From: Burkholderiaceae bacterium
GTDB lineage: Bacteria; Pseudomonadota; Gammaproteobacteria; Burkholderiales; Burkholderiaceae_C
Direction of reading: 5' to 3'
Assembly: GCA_024235895.1 (NCBI GenBank)
Contig: JACKLM010000002.1
Coordinates: 682,001 to 746,000, forward strand
Length of the DNA: 64,000 nt
Part shown: positions 1 through 9,196 of the stretch, piece by piece
Numbering within the stretch: position 1 is the first letter of the stretch
How the letters are laid out: each line of letters starts with the position of its first letter
Notes under the pieces: generated by a model
What the model saw: the letters and a program-made list of their open reading frames with translations, nothing else
What the model was told of the DNA's origin: nothing
Databases searched by the model: none
Program-made: the position numbers and the translations under genes

Positions 1-1085
1 CCGAGCTGAAGAACGACGACGGCACCCCGGTCTTCCCCGACGCCGCCGAGCTGCACACGCTGCGCGTGCAGCCGCCGCCGGGGATGCACTACACGACCGA
101 CATCCTGCGCAAGTTCTGCGACATCTGGGAGAAGCACGGCACCGGGCTGATCGCGCTGCACGGCCAGTCGGGCGACATCATGTTCCAGGGCGCGACCACG
201 CCCAAGGTGCAGGAGGCGTTCGACGAGATCAACGAGCTGGGCTTCGACCTCGGCGGCGCCGGCCCCGCGGTGCGCACCTCGATGAGCTGCGTCGGCGCCG
301 CGCGCTGCGAGCAGAGCTGCTACGACGAGGGGCGCGCGCACCACACGGTGATCAACACCTTCACCGACGATATCCACCGCCCCGCGCTGCCGTACAAGTT
401 CAAGTTCAAGTTCAGCGGCTGCCCGAACGACTGCATGAACTCGATCCAGCGCGCCGACATGGCCGTCATCGGCACCTGGCGCGACAACATGCGCACCGAC
501 GAGGCGCTGGCGCGCAAGTGGTTCGCCAAGCACGGCATGAACGAGCTCGTCAACGACGTCGTCACGCGCTGCCCGACCAAGGCGATCATGCTCAAGGAGG
601 TCGAGGACCTGAGGAGCGACGCCCACCTGTCGACGGTCGCGGTCAGCGACACGCACGCGCTCGAGATCGACAACAAGGACTGCGTGCGCTGCATGCACTG
701 CATCAACGTCATGACCGGCGCGCTGGCGCACGGCACCGACACCGGCGCGACGATCCTGGTCGGCGGCAAGCGCACGCTGAAGATCGGCGACCTGATGGGC
801 ACCGTGATCGTGCCCTTCATGCCGCTGAAGACCGACGAGGACTACGAGGCGCTGGTCGACCTCGGCCGGCGCGTGATCGACTTCTTCGCCGAGAACGCGC
901 TCGAGCACGAGCGCACCGGCGAGATGATCGAGCGCATCGGCCTGGTCAACTTCCTCGAGGGCATCGAGGTCGACGTCGACCCGAACATGGTCTCGACGCC
1001 GCGCACCAACCCCTACGTGCGCACCGACGGCTGGGACGACGAGGTCGCCCGCGTCCAGGCCCAGAAGCAGGCCAAGGCCGCCTGA
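1..1085 (+). CDS. dsrA: Dissimilatory sulfite reductase alpha subunit DsrA (5'-truncated by window edge)
   Basis: C-terminal about 360 residues of the siroheme sulfite reductase alpha subunit; the frame is open to the window edge, so the start lies outside. Visible are the cluster/siroheme cysteines in CVGAARCEQSCYDEG and FSGCPNDCMN, and the inserted ferredoxin domain with CVRCMHCINV, all typical of DsrA. In the cytoplasm DsrA pairs with DsrB to interconvert sulfite and DsrC-bound sulfur. The following DsrEFH and DsrL genes indicate the oxidative (reverse) type. The stop is 32 bp before dsrB. An internal GTG at 66 is not the true start because homology continues upstream of it. Confidence 0.97.
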   Translation, partial: ELKNDDGTPVFPDAAELHTLRVQPPPGMHYTTDILRKFCDIWEKHGTGLIALHGQSGDIMFQGATTPKVQEAFDEINELGFDLGGAGPAVRTSMSCVGAARCEQSCYDEGRAHHTVINTFTDDIHRPALPYKFKFKFSGCPNDCMNSIQRADMAVIGTWRDNMRTDEALARKWFAKHGMNELVNDVVTRCPTKAIMLKEVEDLRSDAHLSTVAVSDTHALEIDNKDCVRCMHCINVMTGALAHGTDTGATILVGGKRTLKIGDLMGTVIVPFMPLKTDEDYEALVDLGRRVIDFFAENALEHERTGEMIERIGLVNFLEGIEVDVDPNMVSTPRTNPYVRTDGWDDEVARVQAQKQAKAA

Positions 1086-1117
1086 GAACCGATCACCGCG
1101 CCGAGGAGAGACCCACC

Positions 1118-2185
1118 ATGGCCCACCGCACCCCGATCGAGTCCGGTTGCCCGGACAACAAGCCCTTCCTGCACCCGACGCTGGCGAAGAACTACGGCAA
1201 CTGGAAGTACCACGACCGCCCGCGCCCGGGCGTGCTGCACCATGTCTCGCACAGCGGCGACGAGGTCTGGACCGTGCGCGCCGGCACCCAGCGCCAGATG
1301 GACGTGCACACGATCCGCAAGCTGTGCGACATCGCCGACACCTACGCCGACGGCCACGTCCGCTTCACGATCCGCTCGAACATCGAGTTCATGGTCGCCG
1401 ACCCGAACAAGGTCGCGCCGCTGATCAGCGCGCTGAGCGAGAGCGGCTTCCCGGTCGGCGGCACCGGCAACTCGGTGTCGATGATCGCGCACACCCAGGG
1501 CTGGCTGCACTGCGACATCCCGGGCACCGACGCCTCGGGGGCGGTGAAGGCGCTGATGGACGAGCTGTACGAGGAGTTCGTCAAGGAGGAGATGCCCAAC
1601 CGCGTGCACCTGTCGACGAGCTGCTGCGAGATCAACTGCGGCGGCCAGGCCGACATCGCGATCGTCATCCAGCACACCAAGCCGCCGAAGATCAACCACG
1701 ACCTGGTCGCCAACGTCTGCGAGCGCCCGGCGGTGGTCGCGCGCTGCCCGGTGGCGGCGATCCGCCCGGCGCTGGTCAACGGCAAGCCCTCGCTCGAGGT
1801 CGACGAGAAGAAGTGCGTCTGCTGCGGCGCCTGCTACCCGCCGTGCCCGCCGATGCAGATCAACGACCCCGAGCATTCGAAGTTCGCGATCTGGGTCGGC
1901 GGCAAGAATGCGAACGCGCGCGGCAAGCCGACCTTCATGAAGATGGTCGCCTCCGGGCTGCCGAACAACCCGCCGCGCTGGCCCGAGGTGAGCGCGATCG
2001 TCAAGAAGATCCTCTACACCTACAAGAACGACGCCCGCTCGTGGGAGCGTCTGTCGGACTGGGTCGAGCGCATCGGCTGGCCGCGCTTCTTCGAGAAGTG
2101 CGACCTGCCGTTCACCAAGTACCTGATCGACGACTGGCGCGGCTCGCGGTCGAGCCTGAACGCGTCGACCCACATCCGCTTCTGA
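1118..2185 (+). CDS. dsrB: Dissimilatory sulfite reductase beta subunit DsrB
   Basis: 355 residues, the usual DsrB length. Start ATG 1118 follows a GGAGAG ribosome site. Visible motifs are STSCCEINCGGQADIAI (the beta-type incomplete cluster motif near residue 170) and a ferredoxin domain with CVCCGACYPPCPPM near residue 235. DsrB supplies the catalytic siroheme in the DsrAB heterotetramer. It sits directly after dsrA and 18 bp before dsrE, in the order known from Allochromatium-type sulfur oxidisers. A longer reading in the same frame starting inside dsrA is only a shadow. Confidence 0.97.
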   Translation: MAHRTPIESGCPDNKPFLHPTLAKNYGNWKYHDRPRPGVLHHVSHSGDEVWTVRAGTQRQMDVHTIRKLCDIADTYADGHVRFTIRSNIEFMVADPNKVAPLISALSESGFPVGGTGNSVSMIAHTQGWLHCDIPGTDASGAVKALMDELYEEFVKEEMPNRVHLSTSCCEINCGGQADIAIVIQHTKPPKINHDLVANVCERPAVVARCPVAAIRPALVNGKPSLEVDEKKCVCCGACYPPCPPMQINDPEHSKFAIWVGGKNANARGKPTFMKMVASGLPNNPPRWPEVSAIVKKILYTYKNDARSWERLSDWVERIGWPRFFEKCDLPFTKYLIDDWRGSRSSLNASTHIRF

Positions 2186-2203
2186 CCGGACGGGACGGCA
2201 GCG

Positions 2204-2563
2204 ATGAAATTCGCGCTGATGGTCAGCGAAGGGCCGTACACCCACCAGGCGACCGACACCGCGTACCAGTTCGCGGCCGCGGCGATCGCCAAGGGGCACG
2301 AGGTGATGCGCGTCTTCTTCTACCACGACGGCGTCTACAACGCGACCCGGCTGACCGAGCCGCCGCAGGACGACCGCCACATCGTCAACCGCTGGTCGGC
2401 GCTGAAGGAGCAGCACGGCGTCGACCTCGTCGTCTGTGTCGCCGCGGCGCTGCGCCGCGGGATCAAGGACGAGGTGCTGGCACCGGGGTTCCGCATCAGC
2501 GGGCTGGGGCAGCTGGTCGACGCCGGCATCAAGGCCGACCGCACGGTCACCTTCGGCGACTGA
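2204..2563 (+). CDS. dsrE: Sulfurtransferase DsrE
   Basis: 119 residues. It carries the conserved active cysteine in VVCVAAALRRG (about residue 77), which in the DsrEFH hexamer accepts and passes persulfide sulfur towards DsrC. The opening MKFALMVSEGPYTHQATDTA is typical of DsrE/TusD. DsrEFH marks organisms using Dsr oxidatively, so this gene supports the direction of the whole pathway. Spacing to dsrF is 10 bp, implying translational linkage. Confidence 0.95.
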   Translation: MKFALMVSEGPYTHQATDTAYQFAAAAIAKGHEVMRVFFYHDGVYNATRLTEPPQDDRHIVNRWSALKEQHGVDLVVCVAAALRRGIKDEVLAPGFRISGLGQLVDAGIKADRTVTFGD

Positions 2564-2573
2564 GGGATCGACG

Positions 2574-2930
2574 ATGAAGAAATTCATGTTCGTCAACCGC
2601 AAGCCGCCGTACGGCACGATCTACGCGCTGGAGAGCCTCGAGGTGGTGCTGATCACCGCGACCTTCGACCAGGACGTAAGCCTCGTCTTCCTCGACGACG
2701 GCGTCTACGAGCTGGTCAAGGGGCAGGATACGGCCGGCATCGGGATCAAGAACCACTCCAAGACCTACCGCGCGCTGGAGGGCTACGACGTCGAGAAGCT
2801 GTACGTCGAGCGCGAGTCGCTGGCCGCGCGCGGCCTGACCGAGGACGACCTGATCGTCGACGTCGAGGTGCTGTCCAGCGCCGAGATGGCCGACCTGATG
2901 GCCGAGCAGGACGTCGTCCTGTCGTTCTAG
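2574..2930 (+). CDS. dsrF: DsrF subunit of the DsrEFH sulfur relay complex
   Basis: 118 residues from ATG 2574, preceded by GAGGGAT as a weak ribosome site. The opening MKKFMFVNRKPPYGT and the segment GIGIKNHSKTYRALE fit the DsrF/TusC family. The segment MADLMAEQDVVLSF ends the protein. It is the structural partner of DsrE and DsrH in the cytoplasmic sulfurtransferase. The open frame extends upstream to 2436, overlapping dsrE, but the family start is clearly the ATG chosen here. Confidence 0.94.
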   Translation: MKKFMFVNRKPPYGTIYALESLEVVLITATFDQDVSLVFLDDGVYELVKGQDTAGIGIKNHSKTYRALEGYDVEKLYVERESLAARGLTEDDLIVDVEVLSSAEMADLMAEQDVVLSF

Positions 2931-2945
2931 CGCGGAGCCTGCCCG

Positions 2946-3230
2946 ATGCTGCACATCGTCAACAAGTCCCCGGCGCTGACGCGCTCGCTCGAGAGCTGCG
3001 TGCGCCTGTCGCGCCCCGGCCAGTCGCTGCTGCTGATCGAGGACGGCATCTACGCCGCCACCAGCGCCGACACCGTGGCCAGCCTGAAGCACCTGAAGTT
3101 GTACGTCCTGCAACCCGATGTCGAGGCGCGCGGGATGAAAGGGCGGATCGTCGAAGGCGTCGCCGCCGTCGACTACGCCGGCTTCGTCGACCTCGTCGCC
3201 GAGCATTCCAGCAACCAGTCCTGGCTCTGA
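2946..3230 (+). CDS. dsrH: DsrH subunit of the DsrEFH sulfur relay complex
   Basis: 94 residues, TusB/DsrH family: MLHIVNKSPALTRSLESC followed by GQSLLLIEDGIYAA. The cysteine at about residue 19 matches the conserved DsrH cysteine. The protein ends with a tryptophan (SNQSWL), as is common in the family. It lies between dsrF (15 bp) and dsrC (28 bp). It completes the E2F2H2 complex thought to pass sulfur to DsrC. Confidence 0.94.
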   Translation: MLHIVNKSPALTRSLESCVRLSRPGQSLLLIEDGIYAATSADTVASLKHLKLYVLQPDVEARGMKGRIVEGVAAVDYAGFVDLVAEHSSNQSWL

Positions 3231-3258
3231 CCCCCCGAGCCCTCACGGAGATCCCGCC

Positions 3259-3591
3259 ATGCCCATCGAAGTCAACGGCCAAAGCTACGAAACCGACGAG
3301 GAAGGCTACCTCGTCAACCTGTCCGACTGGAACGAGGACATCGCCAACGTCATCGCCAAGGAAGAGAACGTCGAGATGACGCCCAACCACTGGGAGGTCG
3401 TCAACTTCCTGCGCCAGTACTACGAGGAGTACCAGATCGCCCCCGCGGTGCGCGTGCTGACGAAGGCGATCGGCAAGCAGCTCGGCCCCGACAAGGGCAA
3501 CAGCAAGTACCTCTACGAGCTGTTCCCCTACGGCCCGGCCAAGCAGGCCTGCAAGATCGCCGGCCTGCCCAAGCCGACCGGCTGCGTCTGA
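3259..3591 (+). CDS. dsrC: DsrC, sulfur-carrier substrate of DsrAB
   Basis: 110 residues. The C-terminal arm has both redox cysteines: CysB in KQACKIAGLPKP and the penultimate CysA in TGCV, so this copy can form the trisulfide intermediate with DsrAB and be reoxidised by DsrMKJOP. The fold signature GYLVNLSDWNEDIA is also present. Start ATG 3259 follows ACGGAG. A second, cysteine-less paralogue is encoded at 11888-12256, so this is the only catalytic-type DsrC in the window. Confidence 0.97.
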   Translation: MPIEVNGQSYETDEEGYLVNLSDWNEDIANVIAKEENVEMTPNHWEVVNFLRQYYEEYQIAPAVRVLTKAIGKQLGPDKGNSKYLYELFPYGPAKQACKIAGLPKPTGCV

Positions 3592-3610
3592 GGCGATCGG
3601 TCTCCGCCCT

Positions 3611-3658
3611 GCGCGCGGTGGCCGCGCGCCCGGGAGGCACGCCGCACCGCGGTGCGGC
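3611..3658 (+). terminator. Two consecutive GC-rich hairpins in the dsrC-dsrM gap
   Basis: The 141-bp gap after dsrC holds a stem GCGCGCGG/CCGCGCGC with a 3-nt loop (3611-3629) and an 18-nt perfect palindrome GCCGCACCGCGGTGCGGC (3641-3658). No T tract follows. Lying after the operon's most abundantly needed protein (DsrC), they could attenuate read-through into dsrM or protect the upstream mRNA 3' end. The structure is seen; the role is inference. Confidence 0.45.
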
Positions 3659-3732
3659 GATCTCCCGCGGCGCGGCACCGCCATCGGGCACGAGCTGCGT
3701 CGAACGATCCGAGTCCCGCTGACGAACCCGCG

Positions 3733-4461
3733 ATGAACACGCTCGGCATTGCCTACGCGGTGCTCTTCTACGCCGCGACGGCCATCCTCGTCGTCGGCCT
3801 GGCGGTCAAGATCGCCGGTTACGCGCGCACGCCGGCGCCGCTGAAGATCCCGACCACGCCGGCGCCGACGACGCGCGGCGGCGTCGTGCTGCGCATGGCG
3901 CGCGAGGTGCTCTTCTTCGAGAGCCTGTTCAAGTCGAACAAGTGGACCTGGGGCCTGGGGCTGATGTTCCACGGCGCGCTGGCGCTGGTCCTGATGCGGC
4001 ACCTGCGCTACTTCCAGGAGCCGGTCTGGACACCCGTCACCTGGGTCCAGTTCGCCGGCACCTACGCCGGTTTCGCGATGGTCGCCGGGCTGGCCGGGCT
4101 GTGGGCGCGGCGCTTCCTGGTCGACCGCGTGCGCTACATCTCGACGCCGTCGGACCACCTGCACCTGGCGCTGCTGCTGGCGATCGGGCTGTCCGGGCTG
4201 GGCATGCGCTTCGTCGCCCACACCGACATCGTCGCCGTCAAGGCCTACATGCTCGGGCTGATGCGCCTTTCGATCCAGCCGCTGCCGGCGGATCCGGCGC
4301 TGCTGGTGCACCTGACGCTGGTCGCGCTGCTGATGATCGTCTTTCCGATCAGCAAGCTGCTGCACGCGCCGGGTGTGTTCTTCAGCCCGACGCGCAACCA
4401 GGCCGACGACCCGCGCGAGGCACGCCACCTCGCCGGCTGGGCGGCGGCGCTGGACAAGTAA
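3733..4461 (+). CDS. dsrM: DsrM, membrane cytochrome b subunit of DsrMKJOP
   Basis: 242 residues from ATG 3733. About five hydrophobic helices are visible (for example TLGIAYAVLFYAATAILVVG at the start), with histidines such as GLMFHGALAL and DHLHLALLL suited to heme b binding, as in the NarI-like DsrM family. It would transfer electrons between the quinone pool and DsrK. It is followed by dsrK after 27 bp. The upstream extension of the frame to 3652 is arginine-rich and not part of the protein. Confidence 0.93.
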   Translation: MNTLGIAYAVLFYAATAILVVGLAVKIAGYARTPAPLKIPTTPAPTTRGGVVLRMAREVLFFESLFKSNKWTWGLGLMFHGALALVLMRHLRYFQEPVWTPVTWVQFAGTYAGFAMVAGLAGLWARRFLVDRVRYISTPSDHLHLALLLAIGLSGLGMRFVAHTDIVAVKAYMLGLMRLSIQPLPADPALLVHLTLVALLMIVFPISKLLHAPGVFFSPTRNQADDPREARHLAGWAAALDK

Positions 4462-4488
4462 GGCCCGACCGGACCCGGACCGAGACCC

Positions 4489-6009
4489 ATGGCCGCCGCC
4501 AAGTTCGAGACCCCCGCGCTCAAGCCCTACCCGGTGATCCCGCTGGTCACCGAGGGCTCGATGGCGCACAGCAAGCCCTTCGTCGCCGCGCCCAAGATCC
4601 AGGAGGCGATCGGCTTCCCGGGCGAACTGACCGACGGCTGGGAGCAGCGCGCGATCGCGCGCATGGGCGAGCTGCTCGACAAGTACCGCTCGCTGCGCGT
4701 CTACATGGACGCCTGCGTGCACTGCGGCGCCTGCTCCGACAAGTGCCACTACTACCTCGGCAGCGGCGACCCGAAGAACATGCCGGTCGCGCGCCAGGAC
4801 CTGATGCGCGCGGTCTACCGGCGCCACTTCACCTTCGCCGGCAAGCATTTCCCGAAGCTGGTCGGCGCGGTCGACCTGACCAAGGACGTGCTCGACCAGT
4901 GGTGGAGCTACTACAACCAGTGCAGCGAGTGCCGCCGCTGCAGCGTCTTCTGCCCCTACGGCATCGACACCGCCGAGATCACGATGGCGGCGCGCGAGAT
5001 CATGGACGCGGTCGGCCTGGGGCAGAAGTACGCCAACGAGATCATCGGCAAGGTCCACCGCATCGGCAACAACCTGGGCCTGCCGGGCCCGGCGCTGGAG
5101 GACACGCTGGAGGGGCTCGAGGAGGACACCAAGGACGAGACCGGTGTCGACGTGCGCTTCCCGCTCGACGTCAAGGGCGCCGAGGTGCTGCTGGTCACGC
5201 CGAGTGCCGACTTCTTCAGCGAGCCGCACGTCGACAGCCTGATCGGTTATGCCAAGGTCTTCCACGCCGCCGGCATCAGCTGGACGCTGTCGAGCATGGC
5301 CAGCGAGGCCGGCAACTTCGGCCTGTTCATCGGCAACTACGAGCAGCTGCGCAAGATCGCGATGCGCATCCGCGAGGCGGCGCTCGAGCTCGGCGTCAAG
5401 CGCATCGTTGTCGGCGAGTGCGGGCATGCGTGGCGCGTCGCCTACAGCTTCTGGAATACGCTGACCGGCGTCGGCGCCGGTGGCAAGGATCCGTTCGCGA
5501 TCCAGCTGCAGAGCCAGCTCGACCCGCGCCACAAGCAGCCCACGCACATCTGCGAGCTGACCTGGGACCTGATCCAGCGCGGCGCGCTGAAGTTCGACAA
5601 GGAAAAGAACGATTCGCGCATCGTGACCTTCCACGACTCGTGCAACGTCGCCCGCGCCTCGCGCATGGGCGATGCACCCGGCGGCCAGTTCACGATCCCG
5701 CGCGCGATCATCCGCGCGGTGGCCAACCACTACGTCGAGATGCCCGAGGGCACGACGCACGAGGCCACCTTCTGCTGCGGGGGCGGCGGCGGGCTGCTGA
5801 CCGACGACCTGATGGAAGTCCGCGTCAAGGGCGCGCTGCCGCGCATGGAGGCGCTCAAGACCGTCGTCGACGCCCACGGCGTCAACTTCATGGCCACGAT
5901 CTGCGCCATCTGCAAGGCGCAGTTCAGCAAGGTGCTGCCGTACTACGGCTTCGACATGAGCCTGGTCGGCGGCGTGCACCAGCTCGTCAGCAAGGCCATC
6001 CGGCTGTAG
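4489..6009 (+). CDS. dsrK: DsrK, HdrD-like iron-sulfur catalytic subunit
   Basis: 506 residues. Two N-terminal 4Fe-4S motifs are visible (CVHCGACSDKCHYY near residue 79 and CSECRRCSVFCPYG near 145). Two CCG-type domains follow, with CGHAWRVAY near 310 and FCCGGGGGLLTDD near 425. This is the HdrD-like arrangement. DsrK faces the cytoplasm, binds DsrC and is proposed to oxidise or reduce its Cys pair. It lies between dsrM and dsrL, 29 bp before the latter. Confidence 0.95.
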   Translation: MAAAKFETPALKPYPVIPLVTEGSMAHSKPFVAAPKIQEAIGFPGELTDGWEQRAIARMGELLDKYRSLRVYMDACVHCGACSDKCHYYLGSGDPKNMPVARQDLMRAVYRRHFTFAGKHFPKLVGAVDLTKDVLDQWWSYYNQCSECRRCSVFCPYGIDTAEITMAAREIMDAVGLGQKYANEIIGKVHRIGNNLGLPGPALEDTLEGLEEDTKDETGVDVRFPLDVKGAEVLLVTPSADFFSEPHVDSLIGYAKVFHAAGISWTLSSMASEAGNFGLFIGNYEQLRKIAMRIREAALELGVKRIVVGECGHAWRVAYSFWNTLTGVGAGGKDPFAIQLQSQLDPRHKQPTHICELTWDLIQRGALKFDKEKNDSRIVTFHDSCNVARASRMGDAPGGQFTIPRAIIRAVANHYVEMPEGTTHEATFCCGGGGGLLTDDLMEVRVKGALPRMEALKTVVDAHGVNFMATICAICKAQFSKVLPYYGFDMSLVGGVHQLVSKAIRL

Positions 6010-6038
6010 CGAGCCGCACCGATCACCAGGAGACCGCG

Positions 6039-7995
6039 ATGTCCGCCAACCCCGACGTCCAGACCAAGCCGTTGAGCTTTCGCCGCTACAAGGATGGTGA
6101 CCACACCGTCCGCCGCTGGCAGGAGCAGATCTTCGACGCCGACCACTCGCACAAGTGCCCGACCTACATCCAGAGCTCGCCGCCCTGCCAGGCGTCGTGC
6201 CCGTCGGGCGAGGATATCCGCGGCTACCTCAATATCGTGCGCGGAATCGAGAAGCCGCCGGCGGGCATGCCCTGGCAGGAATACGCGTGGCGCCGCCTGA
6301 CCGAGGCGAATCCGCTGCCGTCGGTGATGGGCCGGGTCTGCCCGGCACCTTGCGAATCGGGCTGCAACCGCAACCAGGTCGAGGACTTCGTCGGCATCAA
6401 CTCGGTCGAGCATTTCCTCGGCGAGTGGGCGATCGAGCACGGCCTGGCCTTCCCGAAGGCAGAGACCAAGACCGGCAAGAGGGTGGCGGTGATCGGCGGC
6501 GGCCCGGCCGGGCTGTCGGTCGCGTACCAGCTCGCGCGCAAGGGCCACGAGGTCACGATTTTCGACGAGCGGCCCGAGCTCGGCGGCATGATGCGCTACG
6601 GGATCCCGGGATTCCGCACCCCGCGCAAGGTGCTCGACGCCGAGATCCAGCGCATCCTCGACCTCGGCGTCAGCCTCGCGCACCGGCACCCGCATCGGGC
6701 GCGACATCACGCTGGACCAGATCAAGGCCGACTTCGACGCCGTCTTCCTCGGCATGGGCGCGCAAAGCGGCCGCCCGCTGCCGGTCGAGGGCCACGAGGC
6801 GCCCAACGTCGTCACCGCGACCGCGTTCCTGAAGGCCTTCAACGACGGCCGGCTGCAGCATGTCGGCAAGCGCGTGGTGGTGGTCGGCGGCGGCGACACC
6901 TCGATCGACGTCGCCACCGTCGCGCGCCGCCTGGGCCACATCGACCAGGTGCACGAGTCCGACCGGCCCGAGCTCGCGATCGGCGGCCATGCCGCGCACG
7001 ACGCCGCACTGATCTCGCGCCGCCAGGGTGCCGAGGTGACGCTGACCTCGGTGTTCGCGGTCGACAAGATGCAGGCGAGCAGGCACGAGGTCGAGCACGC
7101 GCTGGCCGAGGGCATCGCGATCCGCGGCGGCATGGTGCCGGTCAAGGTCGTGCGCGACGCCAGCGGCCGCGCCACCGCGCTGCGGGTGGCACGGTGCGAG
7201 GCGAAGATGGTCGGCGGCCGGCTCGACATCAAGACCGTCGACGGCACCGAGGAGGATATCGAGGCCGACCTGATCGTCTCGGCGATCGGGCAGGCGGTCG
7301 ACTTCAGCGGGCTGGAGTCGCTGAACAACGGCAAGGGCGCGGTCAGCGCCGACAAGAACTACCAGGTCGCCGGCCAGCCGGGCATCTTCTGCGGCGGCGA
7401 CGTGATCCGCCCGCACCTGCTGACGACCGCGATCGGCCACGGCGCGATCGCCGCCGAGGGCATCGACCGCCACCTGCGCGGCGAGGCGCTGGACAAGCGG
7501 CCGAAGATCGACGTCCACAGCTTCGACCTGATGCGCAAGATGGCGGAGAAGGGGCTGCCGCTGACCCAGATCGACGAGCCGCTGCACGGCACCGACCGCT
7601 CGACCGGCGCGGTGCACAACTTCGAGAACCGAAGCGACCGCTACGTCATCCCGCACGACGAGCTGTTCCTCGGCCACTTCGGCTACGTGCCGCGCAACAA
7701 GCGCAAGGTCGTCACGCTGAATGCCGACGAGGCGCTGGCCAACTTCGAGGAGCGGCTGCTGCCGCTGGTCGAGGCGCAGGCGCAGGCCGAGGCCAAGCGC
7801 TGCATGAGCTGCGGCTTGTGCTTCGAGTGCGACAACTGCGTCGTCTACTGCCCGCAGACCGCGGTCTTCAAGGTCAAGAAGACGCAGTCGACGACCGGCC
7901 GCTACGTCGACACCGACTACACCAAGTGCATCGGCTGCCACATCTGCCACGATGTCTGCCCGACCGGCTACATCCAGATGGGGCTGGGGGAGTGA
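6039..7995 (+). CDS. dsrL: DsrL, NAD(P)H:acceptor flavoprotein of the Dsr system, carrying one frame break
   Basis: About 651 residues once one base is discounted. The N-terminal part (6039 to about 6680) has SPPCQASCPSG, RVCPAPCESGCNR and the FAD motif VIGGGPAGLSVAYQLARKG. The rest is in the +1 frame, with GGGDTSIDVATVARR (second nucleotide-binding domain) and a C-terminal double ferredoxin (CMSCGLCFECDNCVVYCP, CIGCHICHDVCPTG). The break is at 6675-6681, where CAGCCTCGCGCACC has one extra base relative to an intact reading. DsrL is required for oxidative Dsr function. All domains survive, so a consensus error seems likelier than a true pseudogene. Confidence 0.9.
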
Positions 7996-7999
7996 GCGC

Positions 8000-8410
8000 A
8001 TGCCCTCGGCGCGCCTGACCGGATACGGCTGCGCGCGGCGTGCGCTGCTCGCGCTCGCCGCGCTGGCAGCGTTCGCGGCGGCGGCGTCGGCGGCGCTGGC
8101 GGCGCCGCCGAAGCCGGCGATCGAGCCCGCGCGCAACGGCACGCAGTGCGTCGAGGACACGGCGACGATGCGGCGCTCGCACATGAACTTCCTCAAGCAC
8201 CAGCGCGACGAGACCGTGCACGGCGGCATCCGCGGCGCGAAGCACTCGCTGAAGGACTGTGTCGCCTGCCACGCGAGCGCGAAGACCGGCAGCGTCGCCG
8301 CCGCACCGACCGATTTCTGCCAGAGCTGCCACGTCTACGCGGCGGTGAAGATCGACTGCTTCGAGTGCCACACCGGCAAGCCGCCGGCGCTGGCGCAGCG
8401 CGCGCCATGA
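8000..8410 (+). CDS. dsrJ: DsrJ, periplasmic triheme cytochrome c
   Basis: 136 residues from ATG 8000. An N-terminal signal or anchor helix (ALLALAALAAFAAAASAA) is followed by three heme motifs, CVACH, CQSCH and CFECH, exactly the DsrJ pattern. It sits 4 bp after dsrL and overlaps dsrO by four bases (ATGA). It is the periplasmic electron-transfer subunit of DsrMKJOP. The frame is open 48 bp further upstream, inside dsrL, but that part lacks family similarity. Confidence 0.94.
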   Translation: MPSARLTGYGCARRALLALAALAAFAAAASAALAAPPKPAIEPARNGTQCVEDTATMRRSHMNFLKHQRDETVHGGIRGAKHSLKDCVACHASAKTGSVAAAPTDFCQSCHVYAAVKIDCFECHTGKPPALAQRAP

Positions 8411-9132
8411 ACGACAGCACCCGCCGTGCCTTCCTCGGCAGCGCCGCCGCCGCGATCGGCGGCGTCGCGCTCGCGCCCGGCATCCACCTGATCGAGGCGG
8501 CGCATGCGGCCAGTGCCGGCGCCGACCCGGCGGTGCGCTGGGGCATGCTGATCGACACCACGAAGTGCGCCAGCGGCTGCGACGACTGCGTCACCGCCTG
8601 CCAGCGCGAGCACGCGGTCGCCGCACCGAAGCGGTCGACCGACCCGCAGTGGATCCGCAAGGTCGAGCTGAAGGAGATGCGGACCGGACGCACCGCATCG
8701 CTGCCGGTGATGTGCCAGCACTGCGCCGAGCCGCCGTGCGTCGACGTGTGCCCGACCGGCGCGTCGTTCAAGCGCGCCGACGGCATCGTGCTGGTCGACC
8801 GCCACATCTGCATCGGCTGCCGCTACTGCATGATGGCCTGCCCGTACAAGGCGCGCAGCTTCGTCCACGAGCCGCTCGCCGACCAGCACCCCGACGCGCC
8901 GCGCGGCAAGGGCTGCGTCGAGAGCTGCACCCTGTGCGTGCACCGGATCGATCGCGGCGAGCGCATCACCGCCTGCGCCGAGGCCTGCCGCGCCGCCGGC
9001 CACGATGCGATCGTCTTCGGCGACCTCAACGACCCCGCGAGCGAGATCGCGCGCCGCGTGCGCGAGGCACGCACGACGCAGCTGCGCGCCGACCTGAAGC
9101 TCGACCTCGGCGTGCGCTACGAGGGGCTGTGA
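8407..9132 (+). CDS. dsrO: DsrO, Tat-exported iron-sulfur protein
   Basis: 241 residues. The N-terminus STRRAFLGSAAAAIGGVALA is a twin-arginine signal. Ferredoxin-type cysteine motifs follow in four groups: CASGCDDCVTAC, CQHCAEPPCVDVCP, CIGCRYCMMACPY and CVESCTLC. This matches the periplasmic four-cluster DsrO family. It would link DsrJ and DsrP. Start and dsrJ stop overlap as ATGA, and dsrP starts 64 bp downstream. Confidence 0.94.
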   Translation: MNDSTRRAFLGSAAAAIGGVALAPGIHLIEAAHAASAGADPAVRWGMLIDTTKCASGCDDCVTACQREHAVAAPKRSTDPQWIRKVELKEMRTGRTASLPVMCQHCAEPPCVDVCPTGASFKRADGIVLVDRHICIGCRYCMMACPYKARSFVHEPLADQHPDAPRGKGCVESCTLCVHRIDRGERITACAEACRAAGHDAIVFGDLNDPASEIARRVREARTTQLRADLKLDLGVRYEGL

Positions 9133-9196
9133 GCATGCGACGCGAACCCCGGCCCGACCGCGCCCGCCGCGCGCCCACGACGCGAGGATCGCAGCG

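Noticed and set aside
2959..5979. Open frame of about 1000 codons on the minus strand
   Set aside because: It is opposite dsrH-dsrK, is His/Arg/Asp-biased without domain similarity and mirrors codon positions of the real genes; long antisense frames are common at this GC.
6675..6681. Programmed frameshift in dsrL
   Set aside because: No slippery heptamer or stimulatory stem is evident, and the same kind of single-base break occurs in unrelated genes of the window.
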